Below, piece after piece: positions 16,156-24,928 of a DNA stretch of 64,000 nucleotides (its first letter is position 1; every line of letters begins with the position of its first letter). The DNA lies in NCBI GenBank assembly GCA_900317305.1, contig ONGG01000005.1, positions 32,051-96,050 of the forward strand, written 5' to 3'. The stretch comes from an uncultured Prevotellaceae bacterium. Its GTDB lineage: Bacteria > Bacteroidota > Bacteroidia > Bacteroidales > Bacteroidaceae. The translations under genes were made by a program, and so were the position numbers. Under the pieces are notes generated by a model, which saw only the letters and a program-made list of their open reading frames with translations, made no database searches and was not told the DNA's origin.

Positions 16156-16911
16156 TTATAATTCCAAAGGAAACTCCATCTCACGTTTCTTCTGATAGTG
16201 TTTCCAGAAACGTCGACGTTCTCTCATCAGGATTTCCTCGGCCTCCTGAGGGTCATACGACCTGAGGCGGGCGTACTCACGAACGAGCAGTTGGAGAAAT
16301 CGTTTCGTTCCCCACAGACGGGCGAAACTGCGGCAGCCATCCACCATCGACACGTGGCCGAAGCGCATGCGGTTGTTATCGACGATGGAGAAACGGTAGG
16401 TGTCGCCGTTTTTCTCCCACAGCACATTGCCCGGTGAGAAATCGAGATGGAGCACGCCCTGGTCGTGCATATGGGCGCAATAGGCAGCCAAGGCCATGGC
16501 CATCGGCTCATACTGCGACGCGTCGGCATCGCCCATCTCATAAAGGCGATGGCTGTAGAGGCAGTGGATGCTGATAAACCAGGAGTGGCGCAGGATTCCC
16601 ATCACCCGCTCCTCGATATAGGCCACGGCCTCCGGGGTCTCGATACCCTTTTCCAACAAGATAGAGGGATAGGTAAACGCCCTTTCCCCCTTTGGAAGCC
16701 GCCATCCTGTGGAATAGAAGATATTGCTGGGGAATGAGGGTATCTTGTATCTTTTCACGTTGATGGGGGTGCCGTCGGGGGCCTCGAACCTCTTGATGAG
16801 GTTGCGCCGGCCACCATAGATATAGACACCTTCGGTATCCATCCGGTCGGGCAACTCACTTACAAATGACCGGAGGTGTTCGTATGCTGGGTTGACCCGT
16901 ATGGTTCTCAT
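16156..16911 (-). CDS. Lipopolysaccharide kinase-like protein (InaA/WaaP superfamily)
   Basis: A 251-residue eukaryotic-type kinase fold protein. Seen: a possible ATP lysine in INVKRYK (K53), the catalytic loop HLDFSPGNVLW with D157 and N162, and a metal-binding SIVDNNRM (D178). Relatives phosphorylate heptose or Kdo of the LPS core, so a surface-glycan phosphorylation role is likely. The gene overlaps the preceding glycosyltransferase gene by 4 nt and is certainly co-translated with it. It converges on the second licD gene, 33 nt away. Confidence 0.82.
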   Translation of the reverse strand: MRTIRVNPAYEHLRSFVSELPDRMDTEGVYIYGGRRNLIKRFEAPDGTPINVKRYKIPSFPSNIFYSTGWRLPKGERAFTYPSILLEKGIETPEAVAYIEERVMGILRHSWFISIHCLYSHRLYEMGDADASQYEPMAMALAAYCAHMHDQGVLHLDFSPGNVLWEKNGDTYRFSIVDNNRMRFGHVSMVDGCRSFARLWGTKRFLQLLVREYARLRSYDPQEAEEILMRERRRFWKHYQKKREMEFPLEL

Positions 16912-18035
16912 CTTGAAACAAGGCGTTGGTAAACATTCAACACCTGAGCGGCCACGTTGCCACCCTCAAAGCGCCTGACATAGCGCTGTGCACTCTCGAT
17001 GCGTGCCTCGCGTCCTTCGGCACCGCTGACCACCTGGAGGAGGGCGTGAGCCATCGCCTCGTCATCATCGGGACTCACATAGAGGCAGTCGGGCCCTCCT
17101 GCCTCCTCCAGACAACTGCCTGTGCAGGCCACCACGGGGAGTCCGCTCTGAATTGCCTCGATGACCGGTATGCCGAATCCCTCGTAGCGCGAGGGATAGA
17201 CAAAGGCCTCTGCCATTTGATAGAGGGCGGGCAGGTCGGCGGTGGGCACATTGTGCAGGAACAGCACGCGATGGTCCAGTTTGTTGTTACTCACATATTT
17301 ACGCACCTGGTCGGCATAGGGCGTTGTGCGTCCCACGATGACCAGGAAGAGTTCTTCTGGCAGACTATGGAGAGCCTTCACCGCCAGGAGGATGTTTTTC
17401 CGTTTCTCGATGGTCCCCACGCTGATGACGTAGCGGCGGGGCAGTTTGTAGCGGTCTCTCACCTGCCGTTTCCGGTCTTCCGCAGCAACCTGTCGGAAAG
17501 ACGTGTCGCAGCTCTGATAAACGACATCGATGCGGTCGGGACTGACCCCGCCCAGTTGCACGACATCGCGCTTGGTGCACTCGCTGATGGCGATGATGCG
17601 GTCGGCCTCCTTCACCGTCCGGTGGAATTTGGCCGCATAGATCTTGGCATCCCACCAGTAGAAGTATTCCGGATGGCGAATGAAGATCAGGTCGTGAATG
17701 GTCACCACACTTCTGATGCCTGAGGCGTGTATGCCCCAGGGCAGTTCGCCCGACAACCCATGGAATATGTCTATGCCGTCGCGCCGCAGGTCCTTCAGGA
17801 TGCCGTGACTGCGCCAGAGCGACTTTACCAAGGTCTTTCCGGGATAGACAAACTGCAGGCGGTCGGATGGATGCACCTGACTGCGCAGATGCTCTTTCCC
17901 CGGGTCAGGGGCATAGAGATACAATGCAGTATCGTCACCTACAATGCGGGTGAGGTCGTTGATGAGCGTCCGTCCGTAGTTGCCCAGTCCAGAACCGTTG
18001 CGGACAATCCGTTTGGCATCGTATCCGATATTCAT
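16908..18035 (-). CDS. Glycosyltransferase family 4
   Basis: A 375-residue GT-B fold glycosyltransferase using a sugar nucleotide. Seen: NIGYDAKRIVRNGSGLGNYG at the N-terminus (acceptor side), SVVTIHDLIFIRHPEYF, the domain-2 start ISVGTIEKRKNILLAVKAL, and the donor-binding FVYPSRYEGFGIPVIEAIQS (the EGFGIPxxEA signature). The start at 18035 (MNIGYD) is the family N-terminus; in-frame ATGs at 18059 and 18089 would add non-conserved residues. It is coupled to the InaA-like kinase, suggesting both act on the same LPS-core or lipooligosaccharide structure. Confidence 0.87.
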   Translation of the reverse strand: MNIGYDAKRIVRNGSGLGNYGRTLINDLTRIVGDDTALYLYAPDPGKEHLRSQVHPSDRLQFVYPGKTLVKSLWRSHGILKDLRRDGIDIFHGLSGELPWGIHASGIRSVVTIHDLIFIRHPEYFYWWDAKIYAAKFHRTVKEADRIIAISECTKRDVVQLGGVSPDRIDVVYQSCDTSFRQVAAEDRKRQVRDRYKLPRRYVISVGTIEKRKNILLAVKALHSLPEELFLVIVGRTTPYADQVRKYVSNNKLDHRVLFLHNVPTADLPALYQMAEAFVYPSRYEGFGIPVIEAIQSGLPVVACTGSCLEEAGGPDCLYVSPDDDEAMAHALLQVVSGAEGREARIESAQRYVRRFEGGNVAAQVLNVYQRLVSR

Positions 18036-18175
18036 TCGCTGCTTTTCTTCTCTTTTCATCACATCCACCGCACTCGTGGCCACCGGCACTCTCGACGGTA
18101 TTATCGGCCGAGAGCACAGACGGCTACAGCGTGGTGTCCTATTAAATAAAATGAATCTGTTTATTTTTCACATTG

Positions 18176-18206
18176 CAAAGATAGTGCTTTTCCCCCAACC
18201 TTGCAA
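18176..18206 (-). promoter_or_regulatory. Promoter of the GT4/kinase pair
   Basis: Minus-strand TATCTTTG (18176-18183), with TTG (18204-18206) 20 nt further upstream. It lies back to back with the mutS2 promoter. Confidence 0.65.
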
Positions 18207-18236
18207 GAGAGAAACCGATAAATCGAAGGGCAAAAG

Positions 18237-18268
18237 TTTGTGCGTTCGGGGAATTCTGCTTACTTTTG
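18237..18268 (+). promoter_or_regulatory. Promoter of mutS2
   Basis: TTTG at 18237-18240, a 20-nt spacer and TACTTTTG at 18261-18268, 21 nt before the ATG, so the leader is very short. Confidence 0.7.
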
Positions 18269-18289
18269 CATTGATACAGAAATACGACG

Positions 18290-20845
18290 ATGATATACCC
18301 TGATAATTTTGAGAAGAAAATCGGCTTCGACGAAATACGCGAACTGCTTCGCGGGCGCTGCCTATCAACCCTGGGCAAAGACCGCGTAGACGCCATTGCC
18401 GCCTCGACCGACGCCAGCACCATCGGCCGGTGGCTGAAAGAGGTGAGCGAGTTTCGCCGTATCATGGAAGAAGCCGATGACTTCCCCCTGCAATACTTCT
18501 TCGACGTGCGCCAGGCCATCTCACGGCTCCGCCTCGAGGGAACCCACCTGGAGGAATCCGAACTGTTCGACCTCCGCCGTTCGCTGGAGACCATCTCCAA
18601 CATCGTGAGGTTCCTGAACCGCAGCACCGGCGGCAGCGCAAGCCACACCGAGGACGTGGACGAAGAGGGAGGAACGGCTTCGGTGACCTACCTCTACCCC
18701 ACCCTTCACGACCTTACACGCAATGTGACCACATTCCCACAGTTCGTGACGCGCATCGACCGCATTCTCGACAAATTCGGGAAGATGCGCGACAACGCGT
18801 CGCCCCGGCTGCTGGAAATCAGGCGCGAGCTGTCGCGCATCGAGGGTTCGATATCACGCACCCTCAACGGCATACTGCGTGCCGCCCAGAGCGACGGCCT
18901 TGTAGACAAGGACGCCACCCCCGCCATCCGCGACGGCCGTCTGGTGATACCCGTCGCCCCCGCCATGAAGCGCAAGATACGCGGCATCGTACACGATGAG
19001 AGCGCCACCGGAAAGACGGTATACATCGAGCCCACCGAGGTGGTGGAGGCCAATAACCGGATACGTGAGCTGGAGTCGGAAGAGCGCCGTGAGATTATCC
19101 GCATCCTCACCGAGGTGTCGAAAGAGCTCCGTCCTCATGTCGACGACCTGCTGCAGTCGTACATCTTCCTGTCGACCATCGACCTGATACGCGCCAAATC
19201 GGAATTGGCCGTGCACCTGCATGCCGTCGCGCCACAGATGACCGACCATCCCATGATCGACTGGCGCCAGGCCGTGCACCCCCTGCTGGCCCAGTCGCTT
19301 GCCCGCCAGGACAAGAAGGTGGTGCCCCTCGACATCACCCTTACCCCATCGCAGCGCATCCTCATCATCTCGGGGCCGAACGCCGGTGGCAAGTCGGTGT
19401 GCCTGAAGACCGTCGGACTGCTGCAGTATATGCTGCAGTGCGGTCTGCCCATCCCCGTAGGTGAGCGTTCCGAGGCCGGCATCTTCGGCAACATCATGCT
19501 CGACATCGGCGACGAGCAGAGCATAGAGAACGACCTGAGCACCTACTCAAGCCATCTGCTGAACATGAAGAACATGATGCGGCGGGCCGACGGCAGCACG
19601 TTGCTCCTCATCGATGAGTTCGGCACCGGCACCGAGCCCCAGATAGGCGGTGCGATAGCCGAGTCGGTGCTGGGACAGTTCTGGAAGAAGAACGCCTTCG
19701 GGGTGATCACCACCCACTACCAGAACCTGAAGCACTTCGCCGAGGGCCACGAGGGCGTGGTGAATGGCGCCATGCTCTACGACCGTCATGAGATGCGTGC
19801 CCTCTTCCAGTTGCAGACAGGCCGTCCTGGCAGTTCGTTCGCCATCGAGATTGCCCGCAAGACGGGACTGCCCGAGGAGGTGATCCGCGAGGCGTCGGAG
19901 ATTGTGGGCAGCGACTACATCCAGAGCGACAAATACCTGCAGGACATCGTCCGCGACAAGCGCTACTGGGAAGGCAAGCGCCAGACCATCCACCAGCGCG
20001 AGAAGACGCTCGAGCAGACCATCCAGCGCTATGAGGAAGAGATAGCCCAACTGCGCGAGAGCCGCAAGAGCATCATCAGCAAGGCCAAGCAAGAGGCCGA
20101 GGAACTGCTGGCCGAGACCAACCGCCGCATCGAGAACACCATCCGCGAGATACGCGAGGCCCAGGCCGAGAAAGAGAGCACCCGCCGCATCCGCGAGGAG
20201 CTGAGCGACTTCAAACAAGGTGTGGAGGAAATCTCTCCCGAGGCCACTGACGAGCTGGTATCGAAGAAGATACGCCAGATAGAGCAGCGCAGGGAGCGCC
20301 GGGAGCAACGCAAGAAGGAGCGTGCCAAGAAACCAGGCACCACGCCAGCGAAACCTCAGGCCACGGAGAACAAACCCACCCCATTCGCCATTGGCGACAG
20401 CGTGCGCATCAAGGGACTCACCACCGTTGGTCTCATCGAGAGTCTGCAAGGCAAGATGGCCACCGTGGTCTTCGGTGATATGCGCACCAAACTGCGCACC
20501 GAACGGCTGGAGCACGCCGCGCTCCCCAAACCTGCCGAGACACCGGCGTTCCAGTCGGTGGGCCGTCAGACCCGCGAAACCATCGACGACCACAAACTCA
20601 ACTTCAAGCAAGACATCGACGTGCGCGGCATGCGTGGCGACGAGGCGCTGAATGCCGTGACCTATTTCATCGACGACGCCATACTCCTGGGCATGAGCCG
20701 CGTGCGCATACTCCATGGCACGGGCACGGGCATCCTCCGCCAACTCATCAGGCAGTATCTCGCCACGGTGCCCAACGTGAGCCATTATGCCGACGAGCAC
20801 GTGCAGTTTGGCGGTTCCGGCATCACCGTAGTCGATTTGGAATAG
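18290..20845 (+). CDS. mutS2: MutS2 endonuclease/ATPase
   Basis: An 851-residue MutS2, a MutS paralogue linked to suppression of recombination and to rescue of collided ribosomes. Domains in order: helical core/clamp (about 1-300), ABC ATPase with Walker A GPNAGGKS at about 363-370 and Walker B LLLIDEFGTGTEPQIGG, a long charged coiled coil (about 520-690), a basic linker rich in Lys/Arg, then a C-terminal Smr nuclease domain (about 770-851) with DVRGMRGDEALNAV and RILHGTGTGILRQLIR. The length suits Bacteroidetes MutS2, which is slightly longer than the roughly 785-residue Bacillus protein. It is monocistronic. Confidence 0.95.
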   Translation: MIYPDNFEKKIGFDEIRELLRGRCLSTLGKDRVDAIAASTDASTIGRWLKEVSEFRRIMEEADDFPLQYFFDVRQAISRLRLEGTHLEESELFDLRRSLETISNIVRFLNRSTGGSASHTEDVDEEGGTASVTYLYPTLHDLTRNVTTFPQFVTRIDRILDKFGKMRDNASPRLLEIRRELSRIEGSISRTLNGILRAAQSDGLVDKDATPAIRDGRLVIPVAPAMKRKIRGIVHDESATGKTVYIEPTEVVEANNRIRELESEERREIIRILTEVSKELRPHVDDLLQSYIFLSTIDLIRAKSELAVHLHAVAPQMTDHPMIDWRQAVHPLLAQSLARQDKKVVPLDITLTPSQRILIISGPNAGGKSVCLKTVGLLQYMLQCGLPIPVGERSEAGIFGNIMLDIGDEQSIENDLSTYSSHLLNMKNMMRRADGSTLLLIDEFGTGTEPQIGGAIAESVLGQFWKKNAFGVITTHYQNLKHFAEGHEGVVNGAMLYDRHEMRALFQLQTGRPGSSFAIEIARKTGLPEEVIREASEIVGSDYIQSDKYLQDIVRDKRYWEGKRQTIHQREKTLEQTIQRYEEEIAQLRESRKSIISKAKQEAEELLAETNRRIENTIREIREAQAEKESTRRIREELSDFKQGVEEISPEATDELVSKKIRQIEQRRERREQRKKERAKKPGTTPAKPQATENKPTPFAIGDSVRIKGLTTVGLIESLQGKMATVVFGDMRTKLRTERLEHAALPKPAETPAFQSVGRQTRETIDDHKLNFKQDIDVRGMRGDEALNAVTYFIDDAILLGMSRVRILHGTGTGILRQLIRQYLATVPNVSHYADEHVQFGGSGITVVDLE

Positions 20846-20885
20846 TCCTTACAAACGATTCAAGGGCATACGCTATAGAACAAAA

Positions 20886-20922
20886 ACAATCCCCGCTCTT
20901 CGTCTGGAAGGGCGGGGATTGT
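20886..20922 (-). terminator. Intrinsic terminator for the DUF5723 gene
   Basis: 16-bp stem with one wobble (20886-20901 with 20907-20922, core ACAATCCCCGC) and a 5-nt loop, followed on the minus strand by TTTTTG. It lies between two convergent genes and may also slow + strand transcription. Confidence 0.8.
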
Positions 20923-20941
20923 GGTATGTATGGACAAATGA

Positions 20942-22336
20942 CTACATGTCGAAGTTAAGTCCGAACGAGATGGAGCCATTGGAATTGAGCGGGATGAACT
21001 CCTTGCTCACCTTTCCCAAGACGCGGTCCATACCAATGAAGAAATTGCACTTCTTGGAGTGGAAGTTGGCGATGAATCCCAGGTTAGCCGTATACGAGTT
21101 GACCGACACGTTGACACCACCCTCAAACCAGTTCACCGGCTTGATATTGGCGCTGAAGCGGCCCTCCGACCAAGAGTGCGGACCATTGACTCTCACGGTG
21201 GCGAGGAGACCCAGTTTCAAAGCCCTGTATGTGGGGATCACATATTCGGCACCCGCATTTAAAGTGGCTCCGATGCCCGTGATTCTCACGCCCTTGTCGC
21301 CCTCGTCTCTCAGGTTGGCGAAGTCGAGCAACTGGTCGGTATAGCTGTCGGCCTGGTTGTCGAGTTTCTGCTCCGAGTCGGAATTGACCGACACGTCGTG
21401 GAAGCCATTAAACTCGAACGACTTTGACTTATTCTCTGCCCTATGGTCGTTGAGCCATACGATGGCGCCGAGGTCGTTGATGGCAGCGCTGAGCGTGAGG
21501 TCCTCCATGGCCTTGTATACCACACCGGCATCCACGGCCAGACCGAATCCGCTCACACCAATGCCAAAGTCCATGTCGTTCACTTTCCTGAAGCTCTCGT
21601 CCTTGGCATTATAGTCTTTCACTTTGGTGAGGTATTTGAATCCGCTCATGCTCACATCCGACTGGGCATCGGCCTTGATGACCCACTTGTCGGCCTCCTT
21701 AAGGTCGGCCACCACATCCTTCATCCTCACCGACGCGTCGGCGATACCTACGAGCAGCTTGGCCTTTCCACCCACCCTAAGGTCGGGGTTGACCTCTCTC
21801 GAGTGTCCTACGGCCAACTCGGCGAAAGTCTGTGCGTCGAGCGCGATGTCACCGATGTCATATTTCTGGTTGGTGGCATCTACGGCAAACTGGAAGAGTT
21901 TGTAGGGCGCCTTGACATTGAAGTTACCCCTTACGTTCAGTTCGATGGTGTTGTATCCCCCCCATTTCTTGAATCCGAACGACATGATGCCCACCTTGAG
22001 GTCGGCGTTGATCTGGTTGTCGCCCGAACCGAATCCCTTGAGCGGATTGGTAAGGTATGGGTTGAGGAACGAGGTCATCTTCTTGTTGCTGCGGTCGGGA
22101 TAGAGCGGATTTTTGTGAACGAGTTCCTCGTATCCGAAGTTACCCATCATATTGGCATTGAAGTTGCCCAGGAAAGGCACCGAGAAGTAGTCGTTCTCAT
22201 TGCCGAACGCCGGGTTGAGTTCATGCTGATACAGGTAGCTGTCGATGAAATATCCCGAACGGAGGTCCTGAGCCCCGGCTGAGAGGGTTGTAGCAGCGAG
22301 GAAGGCCAGTGCGATATGTCTGTATTTGAGTTTCAT
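20942..22336 (-). CDS. DUF5723-family outer-membrane protein
   Basis: A 464-residue exported protein. It has a signal peptide (HIALAFLAATTLSAGAQ, cleavage near residue 23) and then alternating beta-strand pattern through to an aromatic C-terminus (SISFGLNFDM), typical of a beta-barrel. The N-terminal YQHELNPAFG resembles DUF5723 and PorV/FadL-like barrels of Bacteroidetes. The function is not established. It is the second gene of a pair with the lipoprotein upstream (46-nt gap), suggesting that the two work together at the outer membrane. Confidence 0.75.
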   Translation of the reverse strand: MKLKYRHIALAFLAATTLSAGAQDLRSGYFIDSYLYQHELNPAFGNENDYFSVPFLGNFNANMMGNFGYEELVHKNPLYPDRSNKKMTSFLNPYLTNPLKGFGSGDNQINADLKVGIMSFGFKKWGGYNTIELNVRGNFNVKAPYKLFQFAVDATNQKYDIGDIALDAQTFAELAVGHSREVNPDLRVGGKAKLLVGIADASVRMKDVVADLKEADKWVIKADAQSDVSMSGFKYLTKVKDYNAKDESFRKVNDMDFGIGVSGFGLAVDAGVVYKAMEDLTLSAAINDLGAIVWLNDHRAENKSKSFEFNGFHDVSVNSDSEQKLDNQADSYTDQLLDFANLRDEGDKGVRITGIGATLNAGAEYVIPTYRALKLGLLATVRVNGPHSWSEGRFSANIKPVNWFEGGVNVSVNSYTANLGFIANFHSKKCNFFIGMDRVLGKVSKEFIPLNSNGSISFGLNFDM

Positions 22337-22382
22337 GATGATCTGTTTTATCTGATGCTATGGAATGAGTCGGGAGGGGTGT

Positions 22383-24206
22383 TCAGTCGTTGAGGTCGAC
22401 GGCTATTTTCCCGTTTTTCTGCACCTTGAGGTTCAACACTTTGATGGTTTGCTTATAGGCATTGAGTCGGACACCAGCCACGCTGGCGGATCCGTTCTTC
22501 GCCCTCATGGTGATGGTGAAGCGTACACCGTCGAAACTCTTCAGTGCGTTAGAGTTCTTGGGCACGATCGTGATCACCTCCTTGGTTGTAACGGGATTGA
22601 CGCCGTTCTTCGAAGCCGCTATGACGCTCTCGACGATGACCTCCACCTGGTCGTTGCTGATATCATTGCCATGCACGTCAACGGGAGTGGCGTGCAGGGT
22701 GAGGTATGCCGGAATCTTGTTCTCCACCTCGCAGGTGGCCTTGATACTTCCGAAGCGATAGATGCTGTCCTTGCTCTCGACGAACGAGATGTCTTTCACC
22801 TCGTCGTTCCATCCAGTGTAGTCTTTCTTGTAGATGACCACGGCATCGTTGCCCAGGGCGATACCCGAAGCCACCGACAGCCGCATGCGTCCCTCGTAGA
22901 CCTTTCCCAGTTCCACGGATGCCGACTGCGAGTCGTCGCCCCTTCCCACGAGGTCGATGAGGGCGATGCTGTCGGGCAGGTCGCGAATCACGTCGCAGAG
23001 GTTGGGCACCACCACGATGGTCGTGTCACCTGCTGTGCTGGCATTCCTTCTCCTCACGCTGGCCACACTCTTGCCGTTGGCCTTGTAACTGAACTCGGGC
23101 ACGTCGATACGTGTGATGACCTTGCCCTTGCTGTCTTTCGAGACGATGGCGCCCGTCATGAGGTTGGCGAAGGGCACATCACTATAGATGTCGACGTTGA
23201 GTTGTGGGTCGTAGAGGTCGAGGTTGCAGCCCTCCTCGGTGAGGAAAGAGGGGATGTTGCGGAGCGCCACGCCACCCACTTTGCCGAACTTACGGGTGGG
23301 TGTGAATTTACCCCTTGCCGATGTCACCTTCATGCCGTTGAGCACAGCCACGCCACTCACGGAGAGGTCTTTCGACTCGGCCACCTGGTCGAAGTCGACG
23401 GCCGACTCCTTGACGACGACCCCGATATTCAGCTCGCCGTGGAAGCTGAAGCCCTTTCCTTTGGTAAAGTTCATGTAACTGCCATCGGTAGCCGTTTTCG
23501 AGATGTTGATACCTTGGATGTAGAGCACGAACTCCACGTCGTTGGCCGTTGTCACATTGTTGAGCACCAATTGGTTGGCATCGTTGAGGTTGATGGTCTC
23601 GCCCTTATACACTGCCTTCTCGCAGACGATGCATTGTGGGAATGAGAACCTCATCTCCTTGATGTTGGAAAGCGCCTTCTTGAGGTCGTTGGCGAAAGAA
23701 AGCGATATGGAGAGCTGACCATTATCCACCCCGATATACTCGAGGGCGGTGATATCGCTCGCCGTGTAGTTATAGTCAAAATCAAGGTCAACCATAGGAG
23801 CGTTGAACTCGATATCGTCGTCGGCCTTCTGCAACTTCTTCATGTTGGAGGTGGGAGCGAAGTCGCCGAGATTGATTTTGTAGGTACCTTTGTAAGTGCG
23901 GCTGGGCACGGTGAACTGGTTCACCCACATGTGTGCCACAAACTCATTGTCGTCTATCACGTCGATGTAATAGTTGCCATCCTCTGCCACTTTGAGGAAG
24001 TTGTTCTCGCCAAGGTCGAGCACATCGTCGAGGCAGATGCCCTGGGTGGTATTGTCACTTGGAAGGTCGATGTTTTCACCGCCCACGCCTACGGTCATAT
24101 CGATATCACCTAGGTCGTAGTCGGTATCGATACAGCCAGTGAGCAACATCATTGAAAAAGCCGTTGCACAGAGCAAAGCCCCTCTTAGCGTTGTTCTAAT
24201 TTTCAT
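22383..24206 (-). CDS. Large outer-membrane lipoprotein, family unknown
   Basis: A 607-residue exported lipoprotein with signal peptide and lipobox LLTGC (cysteine at residue 25), followed by an acidic linker IDTDYDLGDIDMTVG. The rest is rich in beta-strands, with repeated motifs such as DVDGVAVLNGMKV-like segments and TLHATPVDVHGNDIS, suggesting stacked beta-sandwich domains. I do not recognise a family. It is transcribed with the DUF5723 barrel protein, so a surface-exposed lipoprotein partnered with a barrel is plausible. A minus-strand -7 box TAATTTTG at 24238-24245 precedes it. Confidence 0.7.
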   Translation of the reverse strand: MKIRTTLRGALLCATAFSMMLLTGCIDTDYDLGDIDMTVGVGGENIDLPSDNTTQGICLDDVLDLGENNFLKVAEDGNYYIDVIDDNEFVAHMWVNQFTVPSRTYKGTYKINLGDFAPTSNMKKLQKADDDIEFNAPMVDLDFDYNYTASDITALEYIGVDNGQLSISLSFANDLKKALSNIKEMRFSFPQCIVCEKAVYKGETINLNDANQLVLNNVTTANDVEFVLYIQGINISKTATDGSYMNFTKGKGFSFHGELNIGVVVKESAVDFDQVAESKDLSVSGVAVLNGMKVTSARGKFTPTRKFGKVGGVALRNIPSFLTEEGCNLDLYDPQLNVDIYSDVPFANLMTGAIVSKDSKGKVITRIDVPEFSYKANGKSVASVRRRNASTAGDTTIVVVPNLCDVIRDLPDSIALIDLVGRGDDSQSASVELGKVYEGRMRLSVASGIALGNDAVVIYKKDYTGWNDEVKDISFVESKDSIYRFGSIKATCEVENKIPAYLTLHATPVDVHGNDISNDQVEVIVESVIAASKNGVNPVTTKEVITIVPKNSNALKSFDGVRFTITMRAKNGSASVAGVRLNAYKQTIKVLNLKVQKNGKIAVDLND

Positions 24207-24237
24207 AAAGCGTTATATATAATATGTTCTAAGGGTG

Positions 24238-24245
24238 CAAAATTA
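24238..24245 (-). promoter_or_regulatory. -7 box for the lipoprotein/DUF5723 operon
   Basis: TAATTTTG on the minus strand, 31 nt upstream of the ATG. No -33 element is clear. Confidence 0.5.
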
Positions 24246-24369
24246 AGGGATTTTTACATAATGTAGGGGCATTATGTGTTAAAATATGTAAAGGCGCGGA
24301 AAAACGACGAAATAGCGAAAGCGCTATAAGCTGATGTGCCAGGGATGAAACGAGAAGAAAAAGAATGAA

Positions 24370-24395
24370 AAAAAGCGCGGAGATCCGCGCTTTTT
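24370..24395 (-). terminator. Intrinsic terminator after tRNA-Thr
   Basis: Perfect stem AAAAAGCGCGG (24370-24380) with CCGCGCTTTTT (24385-24395) and loop AGAT, directly abutting the tRNA 3' end. It works on the minus strand through the T run. Confidence 0.9.
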
Positions 24396-24396
24396 G

Positions 24397-24470
24397 AGCC
24401 TCTTGTCGGATTCGAACCAACGACCCCGAGATTACAAATCACGTGCTCTGGCCAACTGAGCTAAAGAGGC
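24397..24470 (-). tRNA. tRNA-Thr (UGU anticodon)
   Basis: 74-nt cloverleaf. The acceptor is GCCTCTT/AAGAGGC, the D arm GCTC/GAGC, the anticodon loop TTTGTAA (UGU), and the T arm has loop TTCGAAT. The middle pair of the anticodon stem is U-U (CGTGA/TCTCG). CCA is not encoded. It lies 4 nt downstream of the SRP RNA in the same direction. Confidence 0.93.
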
Positions 24471-24474
24471 GGGT

Positions 24475-24570
24475 GGGCAAGCTACTTATATCGCGCCGCT
24501 ACGACCTTCTACCTTTGCTACGTTCCCGTCCTGGAGGATTTGAAGGGAGCTGGCCGTATAAGACTTGCCC
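24475..24570 (-). ncRNA. ffs: Signal recognition particle RNA (4.5S-like)
   Basis: About 96 nt. The conserved SRP domain IV is visible as CCAGGACGGGAACGTAGCAA followed by AGGTAGAAGG. The ends pair: GGGCAAG (5') with CTTGCCC (3'), then TCTTATA with TATAAG, giving the expected long rod. The RNA binds Ffh for co-translational membrane targeting. The promoter is the minus-strand TACCTTTG at 24583-24590. Because tRNA-Thr starts 4 nt after the 3' strand of the terminal helix and the only terminator follows the tRNA, the two are probably one transcript, and RNase P cleavage at the tRNA would set the SRP RNA 3' end. Confidence 0.88.
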
Positions 24571-24582
24571 GTTTTGCGGCTG

Positions 24583-24590
24583 CAAAGGTA
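24583..24590 (-). promoter_or_regulatory. -7 box of the ffs-tRNA unit
   Basis: TACCTTTG on the minus strand, about 13 nt upstream of the first paired base of the SRP RNA. Confidence 0.65.
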
Positions 24591-24730
24591 ATAAAAATTG
24601 AGTGAAGATAAGTGATATGGCTATGAATTTTAGGTTTTTTAACAAACGAAAGCCCCACTGACAAGCCATGAAGGTATTGGAGAAAGTGAGTGATGAGAGG
24701 GGGTAAAATGCGATAATCGTCTCAAATTGA

Positions 24731-24760
24731 TTGGAATAAGATTTTTTTTTTGTAATTTTG
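24731..24760 (+). promoter_or_regulatory. Promoter of the DUF4199 operon
   Basis: TTGG near 24731 and TAATTTTG at 24753-24760, about 19 nt apart. The 9-bp array at 24804-24920 therefore lies in the mRNA leader. Confidence 0.65.
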
Positions 24761-24803
24761 CACCCTCTGAGGGGATATTGCTGTGGAGCCTCCCCTTTAG
24801 AGG

Positions 24804-24920
24804 CTATAGAAACTATAGAAGCTATAGAGACTATAGAGGCTATAGAAACTATAGAAACTATAGAAACTATAGAGGCTATAGAAACTATAGAGGCTATAGA
24901 GGCTATAGAGGCTATATAAA
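24804..24920 (+). repeat. Nonamer tandem array, 13 units of CTATAGARR
   Basis: Exactly 13 units of 9 bp. Variation is mostly at the last two positions (AA, AG, GA or GG), and the last unit is CTATATAAA. It ends 8 nt before the DUF4199 start codon, inside the leader. Confidence 0.95.
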
Positions 24921-24928
24921 ATAAGAAT

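Noticed and set aside
19547-20800. 417-codon frame opposite mutS2
   Set aside because: Antisense shadow of a conserved gene.
24804-24920. CRISPR or protein-coding repeat
   Set aside because: Perfect 9-bp periodicity without spacers; no start codon within the transcript.
24727-24924. Leader peptide of YRN/YRG repeats before DUF4199
   Set aside because: Its only ATG lies upstream of the -7 box, so it would not be in the transcript; the repeat sense follows from the 9-bp period.
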